Positions 33,301 through 42,430 of a stretch of DNA of 64,000 nucleotides are shown piece by piece. The notes beneath the pieces are model-generated. The model was not told the origin of the DNA and did no database searches. It saw only the letters and a list, made by a program, of their open reading frames with translations. Made by a program: the position numbers and the translations under genes. Origin of the DNA: an uncultured Christensenella sp. (GTDB lineage Bacteria > Bacillota > Clostridia > Christensenellales > UBA1242); the NCBI GenBank assembly GCA_910584295.1, contig CAJTYR010000007.1, positions 18,116 to 82,115 on the forward strand. The letters are read 5' to 3'. Position 1 is the first letter of the stretch; each line of letters starts with the position of its first letter.

Positions 33301-35424
33301 ATGAAGAAAAAGAAGAGATTTTATCGAATTTTGTCTTTTATGTTCTGTTGTATGTTCTTCCTTTTTGCTGGATGCAGTGCAAGTGGGGGTTCTGGCAATG
33401 GTGACAATGTTGCAGTGTTGGCTGGAACGAAAGTTTTGACAAGACCAGCAGGCTATTCTTTCTCTGATGCAGTTGGGGTGTATTCAGAGAATTATTACAA
33501 TTTGTTTGCGGCAAACATTTTAAATCTATTGTATCTTTATCAAGTAGGCGGATTTAGAGATTTCATTTTAAATCCACATAAAGAAGGCTATCAAGATATT
33601 CAGGGTGAAAATACTTATGGTAAATTTGAAAACAATCAACAATATTATCTTTTTGATACCCAACGATATACGATTGAAAAAGTTGAAAGTTTTTATGACG
33701 CTTCAAAATTTGAAAAAGATGAGGTTACCTTAAAACTAAGCAAAAATTGGAATTGGACAATTGAAGATGTAGCCGGCAATGGTGTTGATGACATATTCTT
33801 TAAGAAAATTGTGGCAAATTCTGCGGACTATGTTAAAACAAATGATACAGTTGTTGTGACAATCAATGCAAATTGGCTTGACTTTTATAATTATAATTAT
33901 GATACATTTGCAACAGAATATCCAAATTTTTTGACATCTTATGTAGGTGGCGTTGTCCAAAAAACAGATGTTTCAGAAATACTTTTCCCAGAAGGCATTA
34001 ATGATTATTACAAATCTCCTTATTATGAAAAAGAGGTGGAGGGCACGCTTGAAAGTGCGATAACTTCAAAAAACTATTTCCAAGATGCTTTGGAATATGC
34101 AATCTATATGTTTGTGCTTGGTTATGACTATCACACTTATGACAAAGATGGAAATGTTGTTGAAGGTGTCGGAAACACCAACGATGCTCCTTATTTTGAC
34201 TTTAACATTACTTATGGAACTGATGGTTATGTCTCAGGGATGACTGTGAATGGCTGGGGCAACAATGTTGCAATAACAGATGCTTTGAAGATTGCAAAAG
34301 AAAGATATCAAGAGATTGGTGGCTATGTTGGAGTTGTTGAGAAAAACATTCAACAAGTTACAAGATTTATTCTTGAGAAAATCATTGGTTCAAACAGTCC
34401 AGACGCATTTACTGTGGATATGGTTAAAAGTGAAAAGGATTCTGTAACAGGACTTTACAAACAAAGTGCTACGCAACCAGACGATTTGACTTTCAATAGA
34501 AACTATTCTGCAATTGTAAACAATATTGTAAGATATTCCTGTGAACAAGTTCCAATTGGATATTCTTATGGGGAAGATGGCAAAGTTGAACGTCTTTCAC
34601 TTAATAATGGTTTTTCAGCCTCAATGATTACTGAATACAAAGGGAATTATTTCTTTGCAAACTATGATGTTTTGTCAGAAGGCACATATTTGAATGATGA
34701 TTCCGAAATATTCAAGAATATTGATGCGGCTGAATATCAAAGCATGGTGATTTATCCAGATGAAGACTTGATTGGAAAAGCTCTTGGTGGTTTGTGGCTT
34801 GATTTTGAATATTTTGAAAATGAAGATCCAACAAAGACAATGCTTGTTGATGAAGGGTTGACTGTTAATGTAGGGTTTAGATATTATGACCACAAGCAAA
34901 ACAAAGTTGTTGTTGATAAACAGGTACAAAAGAAAATTCGTTATGGAAAGAATGGCACACAAAAAGATGAAAATGGTGAAGATGTTTCAGACGAGTCACT
35001 ATTTATGATTGGTGATGATAAAAATGGACCAGATGATATGGTTTCAATTGAAGAAGGCAGTGTCATTTTTAGAGAGTTTAACAACAAAATTGGGGGAGGT
35101 GTGCTTGATCCATTTGCAAATGGATCTGAAATTGTCCCTCCTGTTGGTGGAATTATTGGACCTATACAATTTAAAGCTTCGAAATATTTGACAGGTCTGG
35201 ATAATGCCAGAAATTATTACAAACTTAACAATTCTCAAACGGCTGGACAATATGGTACTTTGAATGAGGCTATGTTTGCTGGTGACGATGGTTGCAGTTT
35301 TATTGAGATATATTTTGACATTGATAAAGATCCAAGCAAATCGGGTATTTGCTATGACTTTAAGGTTTGCTTAAGATATGTTGGTGAACATGAGGATGTA
35401 AATGCAATGACAGACATTGACTAA
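33301..35424 (+). CDS. Large lipoprotein, unknown function
   Basis: 707 aa. A very basic N-terminus, a hydrophobic core, and lipobox FLFAGC (Cys about 25) give a lipid-anchored extracellular protein. Rich in Tyr, Asn and Asp, as in surface proteins; no repeat or catalytic motif recognised. A long central region has helices (GGYVGVVEKNIQQVTRFILE), and the last ~150 residues look beta-rich. The -10 sits six bases before the ATG. Ends before a weak hairpin (35446-35472). Confidence 0.75.
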   Translation: MKKKKRFYRILSFMFCCMFFLFAGCSASGGSGNGDNVAVLAGTKVLTRPAGYSFSDAVGVYSENYYNLFAANILNLLYLYQVGGFRDFILNPHKEGYQDIQGENTYGKFENNQQYYLFDTQRYTIEKVESFYDASKFEKDEVTLKLSKNWNWTIEDVAGNGVDDIFFKKIVANSADYVKTNDTVVVTINANWLDFYNYNYDTFATEYPNFLTSYVGGVVQKTDVSEILFPEGINDYYKSPYYEKEVEGTLESAITSKNYFQDALEYAIYMFVLGYDYHTYDKDGNVVEGVGNTNDAPYFDFNITYGTDGYVSGMTVNGWGNNVAITDALKIAKERYQEIGGYVGVVEKNIQQVTRFILEKIIGSNSPDAFTVDMVKSEKDSVTGLYKQSATQPDDLTFNRNYSAIVNNIVRYSCEQVPIGYSYGEDGKVERLSLNNGFSASMITEYKGNYFFANYDVLSEGTYLNDDSEIFKNIDAAEYQSMVIYPDEDLIGKALGGLWLDFEYFENEDPTKTMLVDEGLTVNVGFRYYDHKQNKVVVDKQVQKKIRYGKNGTQKDENGEDVSDESLFMIGDDKNGPDDMVSIEEGSVIFREFNNKIGGGVLDPFANGSEIVPPVGGIIGPIQFKASKYLTGLDNARNYYKLNNSQTAGQYGTLNEAMFAGDDGCSFIEIYFDIDKDPSKSGICYDFKVCLRYVGEHEDVNAMTDID

Positions 35425-35535
35425 TTTTGAATAGAATTTACAAAGAAAAGGGCGAAATTTGCTCTTTTCTTTTGTTTTGAGTGTAGACAAACAATTTTAA
35501 TTGTGTTAAAATATAAGAAATAGGAGAGGAGTTTG

Positions 35536-36522
35536 ATGAATGCTGGTGAAATCACAGCCATTGTGTTGGCAAGTGGTGTCTTTGTTTTCTTTCTTATAGT
35601 TTTCATTCTTATGCCAAAGAAAGTTTTCTTTATGGCGCTTTTTTCTGGAGTCTTTGTTTCACCATTTCGACTTATCAGCATGAAATTTCGTAAAGAAGAA
35701 TATCTTGAAATTATCAAAGCGTTTATTTTGTCAAAAAAATCCCATCTTAAACTCTCTTTATATCAACTGGAAATTATTTCCTCGAGCGGAGGACATCCGC
35801 TTAATATAGTGGAAGGGCTCAATGCAGCAAAGAGTGCAAAACTTGACATTGATCTAGAATTTGCAAAAGCTGTGGATATTGCTGGCATGGATTTCTTGGA
35901 GGTTGTTAAAGAGTGCATAAATCCGAAGACAATTGAAATCCCTTTAATTTCAGGTGTGACACAAGACAATCAAGAGATAAACACAAAGGTATCTTTGACG
36001 CTCAAAACAAAGCTTCAAAATTTTCTTACTGGTGTGAATGTTGACACAATTTCTGCAAGGGCTGTTGAAGCTGTTGTCACAAAGATTGCAAACACACAGC
36101 ATGCAAGTGATCTTCTTTCAAAACCACAACTTTTGGACAAAGCAATTTTTGATGCAGGCATTGACGAGGACTCAAAATATGAGCTTGTTTCCGCTGATGT
36201 TGTTCATATTGATCTGGGAGTAAACAAAGCTCTTATCGCAGAAAAAGAGCAAATTGAAAAGCAAAGAATTATTTCTGTAAATCAACTTGAAAGCAGACGT
36301 CTTATGGCAGTTGCTGTTGAGCAAGAAATGAAAGCTAAGGCTGAAGAAATGAGAGCAAAAACAATTGCAAACGAAGCGGAAGTCCCAAAGGCAATCATCA
36401 AAGCGATTGAAGAGGGGAAAATCAAAGATGTGATTGATTATTACAAACTTGAAAACTTGCAAGCTGACACGGCAATGAGAAGAAAATTGTTGGATAAAAA
36501 TGACAATCCAAATAGAAGGTAG
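35536..36522 (+). CDS. floA: Flotillin-like protein FloA (YqfA)
   Basis: 328 aa. One N-terminal membrane hairpin (about 7-27) and the FloA-specific SPHF-like region: LVSLVRLISMKFRKE-type segment, then SGGHPLNIVEGLNAAKSAKLDI, IDLGVNKALIAEKEQIEKQR and the coiled Ala/Glu-rich tail. Scaffolds membrane microdomains in Bacillota. RBS AGGAGAGGAG. Begins the group floA-(membrane protein)-yqfC-yqfD-ybeY-era that mirrors the Bacillus order. Confidence 0.9.
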   Translation: MNAGEITAIVLASGVFVFFLIVFILMPKKVFFMALFSGVFVSPFRLISMKFRKEEYLEIIKAFILSKKSHLKLSLYQLEIISSSGGHPLNIVEGLNAAKSAKLDIDLEFAKAVDIAGMDFLEVVKECINPKTIEIPLISGVTQDNQEINTKVSLTLKTKLQNFLTGVNVDTISARAVEAVVTKIANTQHASDLLSKPQLLDKAIFDAGIDEDSKYELVSADVVHIDLGVNKALIAEKEQIEKQRIISVNQLESRRLMAVAVEQEMKAKAEEMRAKTIANEAEVPKAIIKAIEEGKIKDVIDYYKLENLQADTAMRRKLLDKNDNPNRR

Positions 36523-36528
36523 AAATTT

Positions 36529-37098
36529 ATGATTGCGTTGTATATTGTTGCGATAGTTGTTGTTTGTGGTCTTGTTGTATTCTATTTTTGTTGGGTGAAC
36601 AGAAAAAGAAAGAAGACTCTTGAGAGAATGGGCGACAAGAAGCCAAAGAAAGTTAAACAACATAAAAAAACTGTCGTAAAAGAAGAATTGAAGAAAGACC
36701 TTGAGAAGGCAGAGCAAGAGGTGATTCAAGAAGAGAAGAAGATTGAAGCCGAACTTATTGATTTCTCTTTGGAAGATAATCAAAATTCTTCCACAGAAGA
36801 AAATGACGATTTGCGATATGAAGAAAAAAATGAATTTGGAAATAAGATCGATGAAAGTCTTTTTGAAAGCAAACTAGAAGATTATGAGAAATTTTTGCAA
36901 GAAGAACAAGAATCTTTTGATGATGAGAATTTGTCAGAAGAAGATCAAAATGACATTGATGCTTTGATGAATTTCAATTTTGACAGCCTTAAAGGAAAGA
37001 CAAGGGCACAAGTTGAACAGATGGTGAAAGACTTTTCTCCAGCAGTTCAAGATTTCATTCTCAACGACATTTTTGAAAGAAAAAACAGTGAAGAATAA
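36529..37098 (+). CDS. Membrane-anchored acidic protein
   Basis: 189 aa. A single N-terminal membrane helix (about 2-24), then a basic patch (NRKRKKTLERMGDKKPKKVK), then a long Glu/Asp-rich, probably coiled or disordered stretch. The C-terminus ends in a small conserved-looking helix pair (SLKGKTRAQVEQMVKDFSPA). Six bases after floA, so likely the same transcript. It occupies the place of yqfB in Bacillus but does not resemble it. Function unknown. Confidence 0.7.
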   Translation: MIALYIVAIVVVCGLVVFYFCWVNRKRKKTLERMGDKKPKKVKQHKKTVVKEELKKDLEKAEQEVIQEEKKIEAELIDFSLEDNQNSSTEENDDLRYEEKNEFGNKIDESLFESKLEDYEKFLQEEQESFDDENLSEEDQNDIDALMNFNFDSLKGKTRAQVEQMVKDFSPAVQDFILNDIFERKNSEE

Positions 37099-37116
37099 TC
37101 AATTCTTCACTTTTTT
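37088..37116 (+). terminator. Rho-independent terminator
   Basis: GTGAAGAAT pairs with ATTCTTCAC, T-run; overlaps the end of the preceding gene. Confidence 0.75.
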
Positions 37117-37161
37117 ATTCTTTATAAACTTTCAAATACATAAAATAATTCAAGGTGGATT

Positions 37162-37425
37162 ATGTTCAATTTTTTTAATGAGGTTAAAGAAAATTTGAAG
37201 GACAAAAACAAGCTTGAATTTGATGTTTTCAATCTTGTCAACATCTCTGGCAGAATTCTATATGCAGAGGGACATAAAGGCCTTGTGACACTTTCAAAAG
37301 AATTGATTTCATTTAAGGTGAAAACCGGGGTGATTCTTGTTGAGGGGAAGGATCTTCTTTTGTCCGAGTTGAGCGAAAATACCTTAAAAATCTGTGGTCA
37401 CATAAAAAAGGTGGAAGAGGTCTGA
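37162..37425 (+). CDS. yqfC: YabP/YqfC-family sporulation protein
   Basis: 87 aa. A small beta-rich protein (FNLVNISGRILYAEGHKGLVTL, then ISFKVKTGVILVEG and LSELSENTLKICGHIKKVE) matching the YabP/YqfC family, whose members belong to the sigma-E regulon in Bacillus. It overlaps yqfD by one base, the usual arrangement. Evidence that the lineage descends from endospore formers. Confidence 0.88.
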   Translation: MFNFFNEVKENLKDKNKLEFDVFNLVNISGRILYAEGHKGLVTLSKELISFKVKTGVILVEGKDLLLSELSENTLKICGHIKKVEEV

Positions 37426-38558
37426 TGAAACTGAAAAATGAGACAGAATTTCACATTAAGTCCCTCAATCAAGAGAAACTTTTTAATCGACTTTACAAAG
37501 ACTTTGACATTTCAAACATTGAGAGATTAAACGAGAAAGAAGTTGTTTTTTCTTGTAATTTTTCGGAACATAAAAAATTGGAGAAGGCACTCAAAGAAAA
37601 TAATATTGAAGTCTTGAAAGTTTCACATTTTGGTGTTTTTGCTTCACTCTCAAAGCTTTGGACGTCCATAGGTTTAATTTTGGGGATTATTGTTTTTTTC
37701 ATATTCTTTGTAATTCAAAATCAATTTATTTTACGGTATGAAGTTTTGGGGACGGACAAACTGCAAAAAGAAGAAGTGACAACTTTCATAAATTCAAATT
37801 TTAAAAGACAAAAAACAAAACTCAAAACTCGTGAAGTGGAAATTGCGCTTTTGAATGAGTTTGATGAGATAAGTTTTGTCTCTTGCATTATAAAGGGGCA
37901 AACTTTGATTGTGAATATTAAGGAAAAGCTTCTTCCAGATGAAAAATATGGGGAGTTTAAACCAATAGTATCTCGAAAAAATGCAAAAATCACAAAAATT
38001 GAACTTGTTTCGGGAACACTGAAAGTGAAAGTTGGTGACATTGTGAAAGTTGGTGATGTTTTGGTTGAACCATTTGTGATTGACTCATCCGGTGAGATTA
38101 TGAAAACTTCGGCAAAAGCAGTTATATATGGTGATGTGTATAATGAAGCCAGTGTGGATCATTATGACAACTTTGTGGAAGTTTATCGAACTGGAAGAAC
38201 TTGTGAGGAAAGTGTTGTCACATTGTTTGGACTTGAGATTTACAAATTTAAATCCGACAATGAATTTGAAAAATTTGAGGTGGAATATGAAGAGAAAGAC
38301 TTGTCACAAAACAATATTCTTCCGTTCAAACTCAAAAAAAAGAAATATTATGAATTGAAAGAAAGAATTGTTTCGAGCAATTTTGAGGATGTCAAAGAAG
38401 AATATTTGAAAAAAGCTCGAGAAAATATCTTGGCAAATGGACTTGATTGTGATAAAATAATTGATGAGTATTATACTTTAAGACACTTGAATGGTGTCAC
38501 GATTGTCAATTATTGTATAGTAACACAGGAAAAAATAGGAGAGTTGTATGTTGGTTGA
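37425..38558 (+). CDS. yqfD: Sporulation protein YqfD
   Basis: 377 aa membrane protein. A short N-terminal domain, one clear membrane segment (about 85-105: LGIIVFFIFFVIQN), and a large extracytoplasmic region (VKVGDIVKVGDVLVEPFV reads like a stalk). YqfD is required for late sporulation in Bacillus. Ends overlapping ybeY by 11 bases; phoH, which normally separates the two, is absent. Confidence 0.88.
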   Translation: MKLKNETEFHIKSLNQEKLFNRLYKDFDISNIERLNEKEVVFSCNFSEHKKLEKALKENNIEVLKVSHFGVFASLSKLWTSIGLILGIIVFFIFFVIQNQFILRYEVLGTDKLQKEEVTTFINSNFKRQKTKLKTREVEIALLNEFDEISFVSCIIKGQTLIVNIKEKLLPDEKYGEFKPIVSRKNAKITKIELVSGTLKVKVGDIVKVGDVLVEPFVIDSSGEIMKTSAKAVIYGDVYNEASVDHYDNFVEVYRTGRTCEESVVTLFGLEIYKFKSDNEFEKFEVEYEEKDLSQNNILPFKLKKKKYYELKERIVSSNFEDVKEEYLKKARENILANGLDCDKIIDEYYTLRHLNGVTIVNYCIVTQEKIGELYVG

Positions 38559-39015
38559 AGGGAAAGTGTTCCCATACAAAAGAAAATTTGAAAAGCTTTT
38601 TGAAACTGCAGGAAGAATTCTTGGAGAAGACTTTTCAAAAGTTAATGTGTCTGTCAACTTTGTTTCAGAAGGAGAAATCAAAGACTTAAATAATAAATTT
38701 AGACAAATCGATAAAGTTACGGATGTTTTGTCATTTCCAAATCTTGAAAAATCATATTTTCAGAAACTGACCGAGTTTGATGGCGAAAGAAATCCGGATG
38801 ATGGAATTTTGTTTTTGGGGGACATTGTAATTTGCAAGAAGGTGGCAAAGAAGCAAGCAAAAGACTATAGGCATGGTGCTAAAAGAGAGATTTGCTTTTT
38901 GGCTCTTCATGGGCTTTTGCATCTCTTGGGTTTTGATCACATTAAGGAAGAGGAAGAACGACTTATGAAAGCCGCATCAGAGGACACTCTTCAGGCTTTT
39001 GGAGTTTCACGATGA
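38548..39015 (+). CDS. ybeY: Endoribonuclease YbeY
   Basis: 155 aa zinc metalloprotein for 16S rRNA 3' maturation and ribosome quality control. The metal site is intact: ALHGLLHLLGFDHIKEEEE. The preceding DKVTDVLSFP block is family-typical. GGAGAG lies just before the ATG inside yqfD. It overlaps era by 4 bases. Confidence 0.95.
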   Translation: MLVEGKVFPYKRKFEKLFETAGRILGEDFSKVNVSVNFVSEGEIKDLNNKFRQIDKVTDVLSFPNLEKSYFQKLTEFDGERNPDDGILFLGDIVICKKVAKKQAKDYRHGAKREICFLALHGLLHLLGFDHIKEEEERLMKAASEDTLQAFGVSR

Positions 39016-39839
39016 AATGCGGATATGTGGCAGTGTTGGGCAGACCTAATGCCGGTAAAAGCAGTTTGGTTAACGCTCTTGTGGGGGAAGAAGTTGCCAT
39101 TGTTTCTCATCGTAGACAAACCACAAGAGACTCTATTCTGGGTATAAAAAATGGTCGTGATCATCAAATGATTTTTGTGGATACTCCAGGTGTGCATCAC
39201 AGTGAAAACAAACTTGACAAATTTATGATGAAAAATGTCCGAAGTGCAATTGCAACGGCCGATGTTGTGCTTTATCTTTTTGATGGAACAAAAGATCTTG
39301 ACGAAGAGGAATTGGATTATATTTCAATGCTTAAAGAAAAGTGCGACAATGTGTTGTTACTTTGCACAAAAGCAGATAAAAAGGGCTTTGAAAATAAACT
39401 TGATGCACTTGAAATTTCTGTTCAGACAGGGAAAAATTTGAGTGATTTGGAAAAACAAATCCTTTCTTGTTTGCCAGAAAGAGATGCAATTTTTGATGAG
39501 GACCTTTATACTGACAAAAGCATAAAATTTTTGATTGCAGAAAAAGCAAGGGGATTTCTTCTTGAAAACATTGACAAAGAAATTCCCCATGGTGTTGCAG
39601 TTGTGGTGACACGTTTTTTGGAAGAAGCAACGATTACATTTGTTGACATTGAGATTGTGTGCGAGAGAGAACAGCATAAAGGCATTATCATTGGAAAAGC
39701 TGGGAAAACGCTTAAATCGCTTGGAGAGGTCACAAGAAAATATGCTGAAGAACTTTTAGATAAGAAGTGCATGCTTAAGTTTTTTGTTAAAGTTGACAAA
39801 GATTGGCGAACTAAAAACATTTCCCAATATTACAATTAA
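39012..39839 (+). CDS. era: GTPase Era
   Basis: 275 aa. G1 GRPNAGKSSLVNALVG, G2 RRQTTRDSILGI, G3 DTPGVHHSENKLDKFM, G4 CTKADKKGF, and a C-terminal KH domain (GIIIGKAGKTLKSLGEV). Binds the 3' end of 16S rRNA in 30S assembly. Ends with a terminator whose hairpin overlaps the stop. Confidence 0.96.
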   Translation: MKCGYVAVLGRPNAGKSSLVNALVGEEVAIVSHRRQTTRDSILGIKNGRDHQMIFVDTPGVHHSENKLDKFMMKNVRSAIATADVVLYLFDGTKDLDEEELDYISMLKEKCDNVLLLCTKADKKGFENKLDALEISVQTGKNLSDLEKQILSCLPERDAIFDEDLYTDKSIKFLIAEKARGFLLENIDKEIPHGVAVVVTRFLEEATITFVDIEIVCEREQHKGIIIGKAGKTLKSLGEVTRKYAEELLDKKCMLKFFVKVDKDWRTKNISQYYN

Positions 39840-39864
39840 ACAGCGAAAGTTGTTTAATTTTTTT
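39834..39864 (+). terminator. Rho-independent terminator after era
   Basis: AATTAAACA pairs with TGTTTAATT, T-run. Confidence 0.8.
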
Positions 39865-39900
39865 CTCATTGGGAATCCTCTTTTTTGAAGGAGGAGAAAA

Positions 39901-40155
39901 ATGGTTATTGCAAACTATATTGCCTATGTGATTGCTCTTATCGGTGGAATAAATTGGGGACTTGTCGGCATTTTCAATTTCAATCTTGTTGGTTGGATGT
40001 GCGGAGGTTATCGAAATGGCTGGTCAATTGCAATTTATGTTTTGGTTTTGCTTGCTTGTATTTGGCTTATCATCTCACCAATTATTTCAAAAGGAATGTT
40101 GGATTTGGGTTGTAAGTATAGAAAAGAAGCACAAGGCGAAAAAAAGAAAAAATAA
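39901..40155 (+). CDS. DUF378-family membrane protein
   Basis: 84 aa with two membrane segments (about 3-27 and 43-65) and the DUF378 hallmark GGINWGLVGIFNFNLVGW. Short basic tail. RBS GAAGGAGGAG. Function of the family is not established. Confidence 0.85.
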   Translation: MVIANYIAYVIALIGGINWGLVGIFNFNLVGWMCGGYRNGWSIAIYVLVLLACIWLIISPIISKGMLDLGCKYRKEAQGEKKKK

Positions 40156-40175
40156 CACCCATTGGGTGTTTTTTT
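40154..40175. terminator. Bidirectional terminator
   Basis: AACACCC-ATT-GGGTGTT followed by T's, preceded by A's; shared by convergent genes. Confidence 0.8.
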
Positions 40176-40782
40176 AATCATTTAAACTTATAATGGTAAA
40201 TTTTTGATTTTCATCATCGTATTTTAAAGTTGTAATACCTGTGTTTGAAATTTCTCCAATCATTTCTTTAGTTTTTTCAAAAGGAATGTTTTGTATTAAA
40301 CATAAAAATGCCCTTATTGCCACAAGATGAGAGGTTATTGCAATATTCTTATTAGGATTATTTTTTGAAATTCGAGTTATAACTTTTAGCATTCTTTCTG
40401 CAACATCGGAAGTTTCTTCTTGATTCTTCATATTGATATAATGCTCCGTTGAGTAAATATATTCGTTTTCTTTTGGGAATTTTTTAACTAAATCTGCTCT
40501 TAATTTATTTTCCCATTCACCGACATATATTTCTCTTAAATCCTCCTCAATATTGATGGGTAATTTAAGTCTTGAAGATGTTGGAGAAATCGTTTGGATT
40601 GCTCTTTTAAGAGGACTGGAATAAATTGCATCGATTTTGATATTCTTTTTTTGAAATTTTTTTGATAGGTTTTCAGCCTCAAGCAAACCTTCTTCGCATA
40701 GAGAAAAATCTGTTATGCCACCAAACATTCCAGTTTTATTTGCTAAACTCTTTGCATGTCTTATCAAATATATTGTTGTCAT
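40174..40782 (-). CDS. Histidine phosphatase family protein
   Basis: 202 aa from ATG 40782 (GGAG on the minus strand); a 40-residue upstream extension in frame is AT-rich and hydrophobic and is rejected. RHA motif at the N-terminus (IYLIRHAKSLANK), SPLKRAIQTISPT, and the second catalytic His in AITSHLVAIRAFL. A second member of the superfamily besides 28166. Substrate unknown. Confidence 0.82.
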   Translation of the reverse strand: MTTIYLIRHAKSLANKTGMFGGITDFSLCEEGLLEAENLSKKFQKKNIKIDAIYSSPLKRAIQTISPTSSRLKLPINIEEDLREIYVGEWENKLRADLVKKFPKENEYIYSTEHYINMKNQEETSDVAERMLKVITRISKNNPNKNIAITSHLVAIRAFLCLIQNIPFEKTKEMIGEISNTGITTLKYDDENQKFTIISLND

Positions 40783-40885
40783 TATCGCTCCTATATTAAA
40801 AAGTATAGCATACAAAAACTCTTTAAACAAGAGAAATAAATCTTTTGTGATAAATATATAAAAATAAAAGAATTCTCTTATTTTA

Positions 40886-40914
40886 TTGACTTTAAGCATT
40901 TTTTATTGTAGAAT
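40886..40914 (+). promoter_or_regulatory. Promoter of tRNA-Trp
   Basis: TTGACT, 17 bp, TAGAAT, 23 bases before the tRNA. Confidence 0.75.
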
Positions 40915-40937
40915 AAGAAAGCAAGTCAAGAAAGTAT

Positions 40938-41011
40938 AGGGGTGTAGTTCATCGGTAGAATGAGAGTCTCCAAAACTCCAGAGGAGGGTTCGATTCCTTC
41001 CACCCCTGCCA
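40938..41011 (+). tRNA. tRNA-Trp (anticodon CCA)
   Basis: Acceptor AGGGGTG (40938-40944) pairs with CACCCCT (41001-41007). D loop TTCATCGGTAGAA; anticodon loop CTCCAAA with CCA; T arm GAGGG-TTCGATT-CCTTC. Discriminator G and an encoded CCA end (41009-41011). The top anticodon-stem pair is A-C mismatched. A single unlinked tRNA. Confidence 0.95.
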
Positions 41012-41029
41012 AAAAAAAATTTACACTTT

Positions 41030-41135
41030 TACTCGTTTTCGTGTGAACACGAAAAGCATCGCTTTATCGTTTAATTTTTTGTTGCTGCACCATACGATAA
41101 TCGCAGCAATACTTGGCGATTTTGTGCGAACTTAT
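41030..41135. repeat. Intergenic palindromic element, copy 2
   Basis: Same order of blocks as 9607-9744: CTCG, then hairpin TTTTCGTGT/ACACGAAAA (41036-41055), GCATCGC closing with GGCGAT (41116-41120), and an inner hairpin TTGCTGC/GCAGCAA. In the first hairpin the A-T pair of copy 1 is a T-A pair here, so pairing is kept. Lies between tRNA-Trp and the deaminase gene; the ~95 bases after it are AT-rich with nothing recognised. Confidence 0.6.
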
Positions 41136-41230
41136 AAGTGGATGATAAATATTTATAAACATATTGATTGAGTGAATTTACCTGTTTTTTCGAATATATC
41201 AATAAATAGTTTTTGTATGGAGATTTGAGG

Positions 41231-41641
41231 ATGAAAAAGGATTGGGATAAACTTATCAAGGCTGCAGAGGCAGCAATACAGGGAGAACGTATTATAACGC
41301 CTTTTATGAAAGGTGGCTATGTTTCAACAGCGCTGGAAACAGACAAAGGAAACATTTATACTGGCGTCAACTTGGATGCTAAGTGTGGGCTTGGACAATG
41401 TTCTGAAAGATATGCACTTTACAAAGTTTTTGAAGCAAACAAAGATGAAAAAGTTGTTCGTTGTGTTTGTTTTTATAGAGGCAAAGTAAGCCTGCCTTGT
41501 GGAGCTTGTCGTGAATATTTTATGCAATATGGAAATGGTATTGAAGACATGGAGATTTTGCTTGATTTAAAGACCAAAAAATCTGTCAAACTTAAAGACA
41601 CCATGAATCCATGGTGGGGAGTGAATAAAAAGAAATCTTAG
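41231..41641 (+). CDS. Cytidine deaminase-like protein
   Basis: 136 aa. Zinc and catalytic motifs of the CDA fold: CSE (in GLGQCSERYALYKVFEA, Cys ligand plus Glu proton shuttle) and PCGACREYF. Length is that of homotetrameric CDA or the related blasticidin-S deaminases. ATG 41231 follows TTTGAGG; an in-frame upstream TTG or ATG at 41213 is less likely. In Bacillus, cdd sits between ybeY and era; here it lies 1.4 kb beyond era. Confidence 0.85.
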   Translation: MKKDWDKLIKAAEAAIQGERIITPFMKGGYVSTALETDKGNIYTGVNLDAKCGLGQCSERYALYKVFEANKDEKVVRCVCFYRGKVSLPCGACREYFMQYGNGIEDMEILLDLKTKKSVKLKDTMNPWWGVNKKKS

Positions 41642-41695
41642 TCCTGTGTCTGTTTTATGACAATAGTTTTGTCGTTGAATACAAACGGCTAAACA

Positions 41696-41723
41696 AAAAG
41701 AGAGTTTAAAACTCTCTTTTATT
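41696..41723 (+). terminator. Rho-independent terminator
   Basis: AAAAGAGAGTTT pairs with AAACTCTCTTTT. Confidence 0.8.
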
Positions 41724-41782
41724 TATTTTATATTTGATTTTTTTCTTTCAAATTTGATATAATTGTGTCTAGGTGAAGAAAA

Positions 41783-42397
41783 ATGGTTGAAAAAATTGTA
41801 AGTGATTTGATTTCAAGCAATGTTTTTGTTGTCTCTGATGGAGACTTTTGTTTCATTGTTGATGCTGCAGCAAAAGTCGATGATGTGAAGAAAAAGGTTG
41901 CTGGAAGAAAAGTTGAGGCTATTTTGCTTACGCATGGACATTATGATCATTGTGCAAGGGTTGAGGATTATGTCAAGGCTTTTGGAGCAAAAGTCTTTGC
42001 AAGCAAAGAAATTGAAGACTATATGAAAAATGGGGAGTATAACTACAGCGAAGGAAAATTTTTACTTTCAGATTTCTCCAATTTTGAATACTTTGTTGAA
42101 GATGATGGAATTTTGAAATTGCCACATTTTGAAATAAAGTTTAAGCAACTTGGTGGGCATAGTAAAAGTGACATGATGTATGATTTTAATGGTGATTTGT
42201 TTGTGGGTGATGTGCTTATTGGACGAGACATGGGAAGAACGGATCTTTATGGCGGAAGCCGAGAAGAGATGAGTAAAAGTCTTTCGGTTTTGGGTGGCTA
42301 TGACTATCAGATAATGCACTCTGGACATGGCGAAGACTTTGACAAAAAGACACAAGACAAGGTTGCTTCTCTTTGGTTAAGATATTTAAACAGATAA
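41783..42397 (+). CDS. MBL-fold metallo-hydrolase (glyoxalase II-like)
   Basis: 204 aa. HxHxDH metal motif in LLTHGHYDHCARVEDY; later ligands in GGHSKSDMMY, DLFVGDVLIGRDMGR and HSGHGEDFD. The pattern is that of small Bacillota hydrolases annotated as hydroxyacylglutathione-hydrolase-like. TATAAT at about 41759 gives a short leader. Substrate unknown. Confidence 0.88.
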   Translation: MVEKIVSDLISSNVFVVSDGDFCFIVDAAAKVDDVKKKVAGRKVEAILLTHGHYDHCARVEDYVKAFGAKVFASKEIEDYMKNGEYNYSEGKFLLSDFSNFEYFVEDDGILKLPHFEIKFKQLGGHSKSDMMYDFNGDLFVGDVLIGRDMGRTDLYGGSREEMSKSLSVLGGYDYQIMHSGHGEDFDKKTQDKVASLWLRYLNR

Positions 42398-42398
42398 A

Positions 42399-42430
42399 AA
42401 AATCGCTTAAAAAAGCGATTTTATTTTTTT
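42399..42430. terminator. Bidirectional terminator
   Basis: AAAATCGCTT-AAAA-AAGCGATTTT with T-run and A-run; between convergent genes. Confidence 0.85.
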
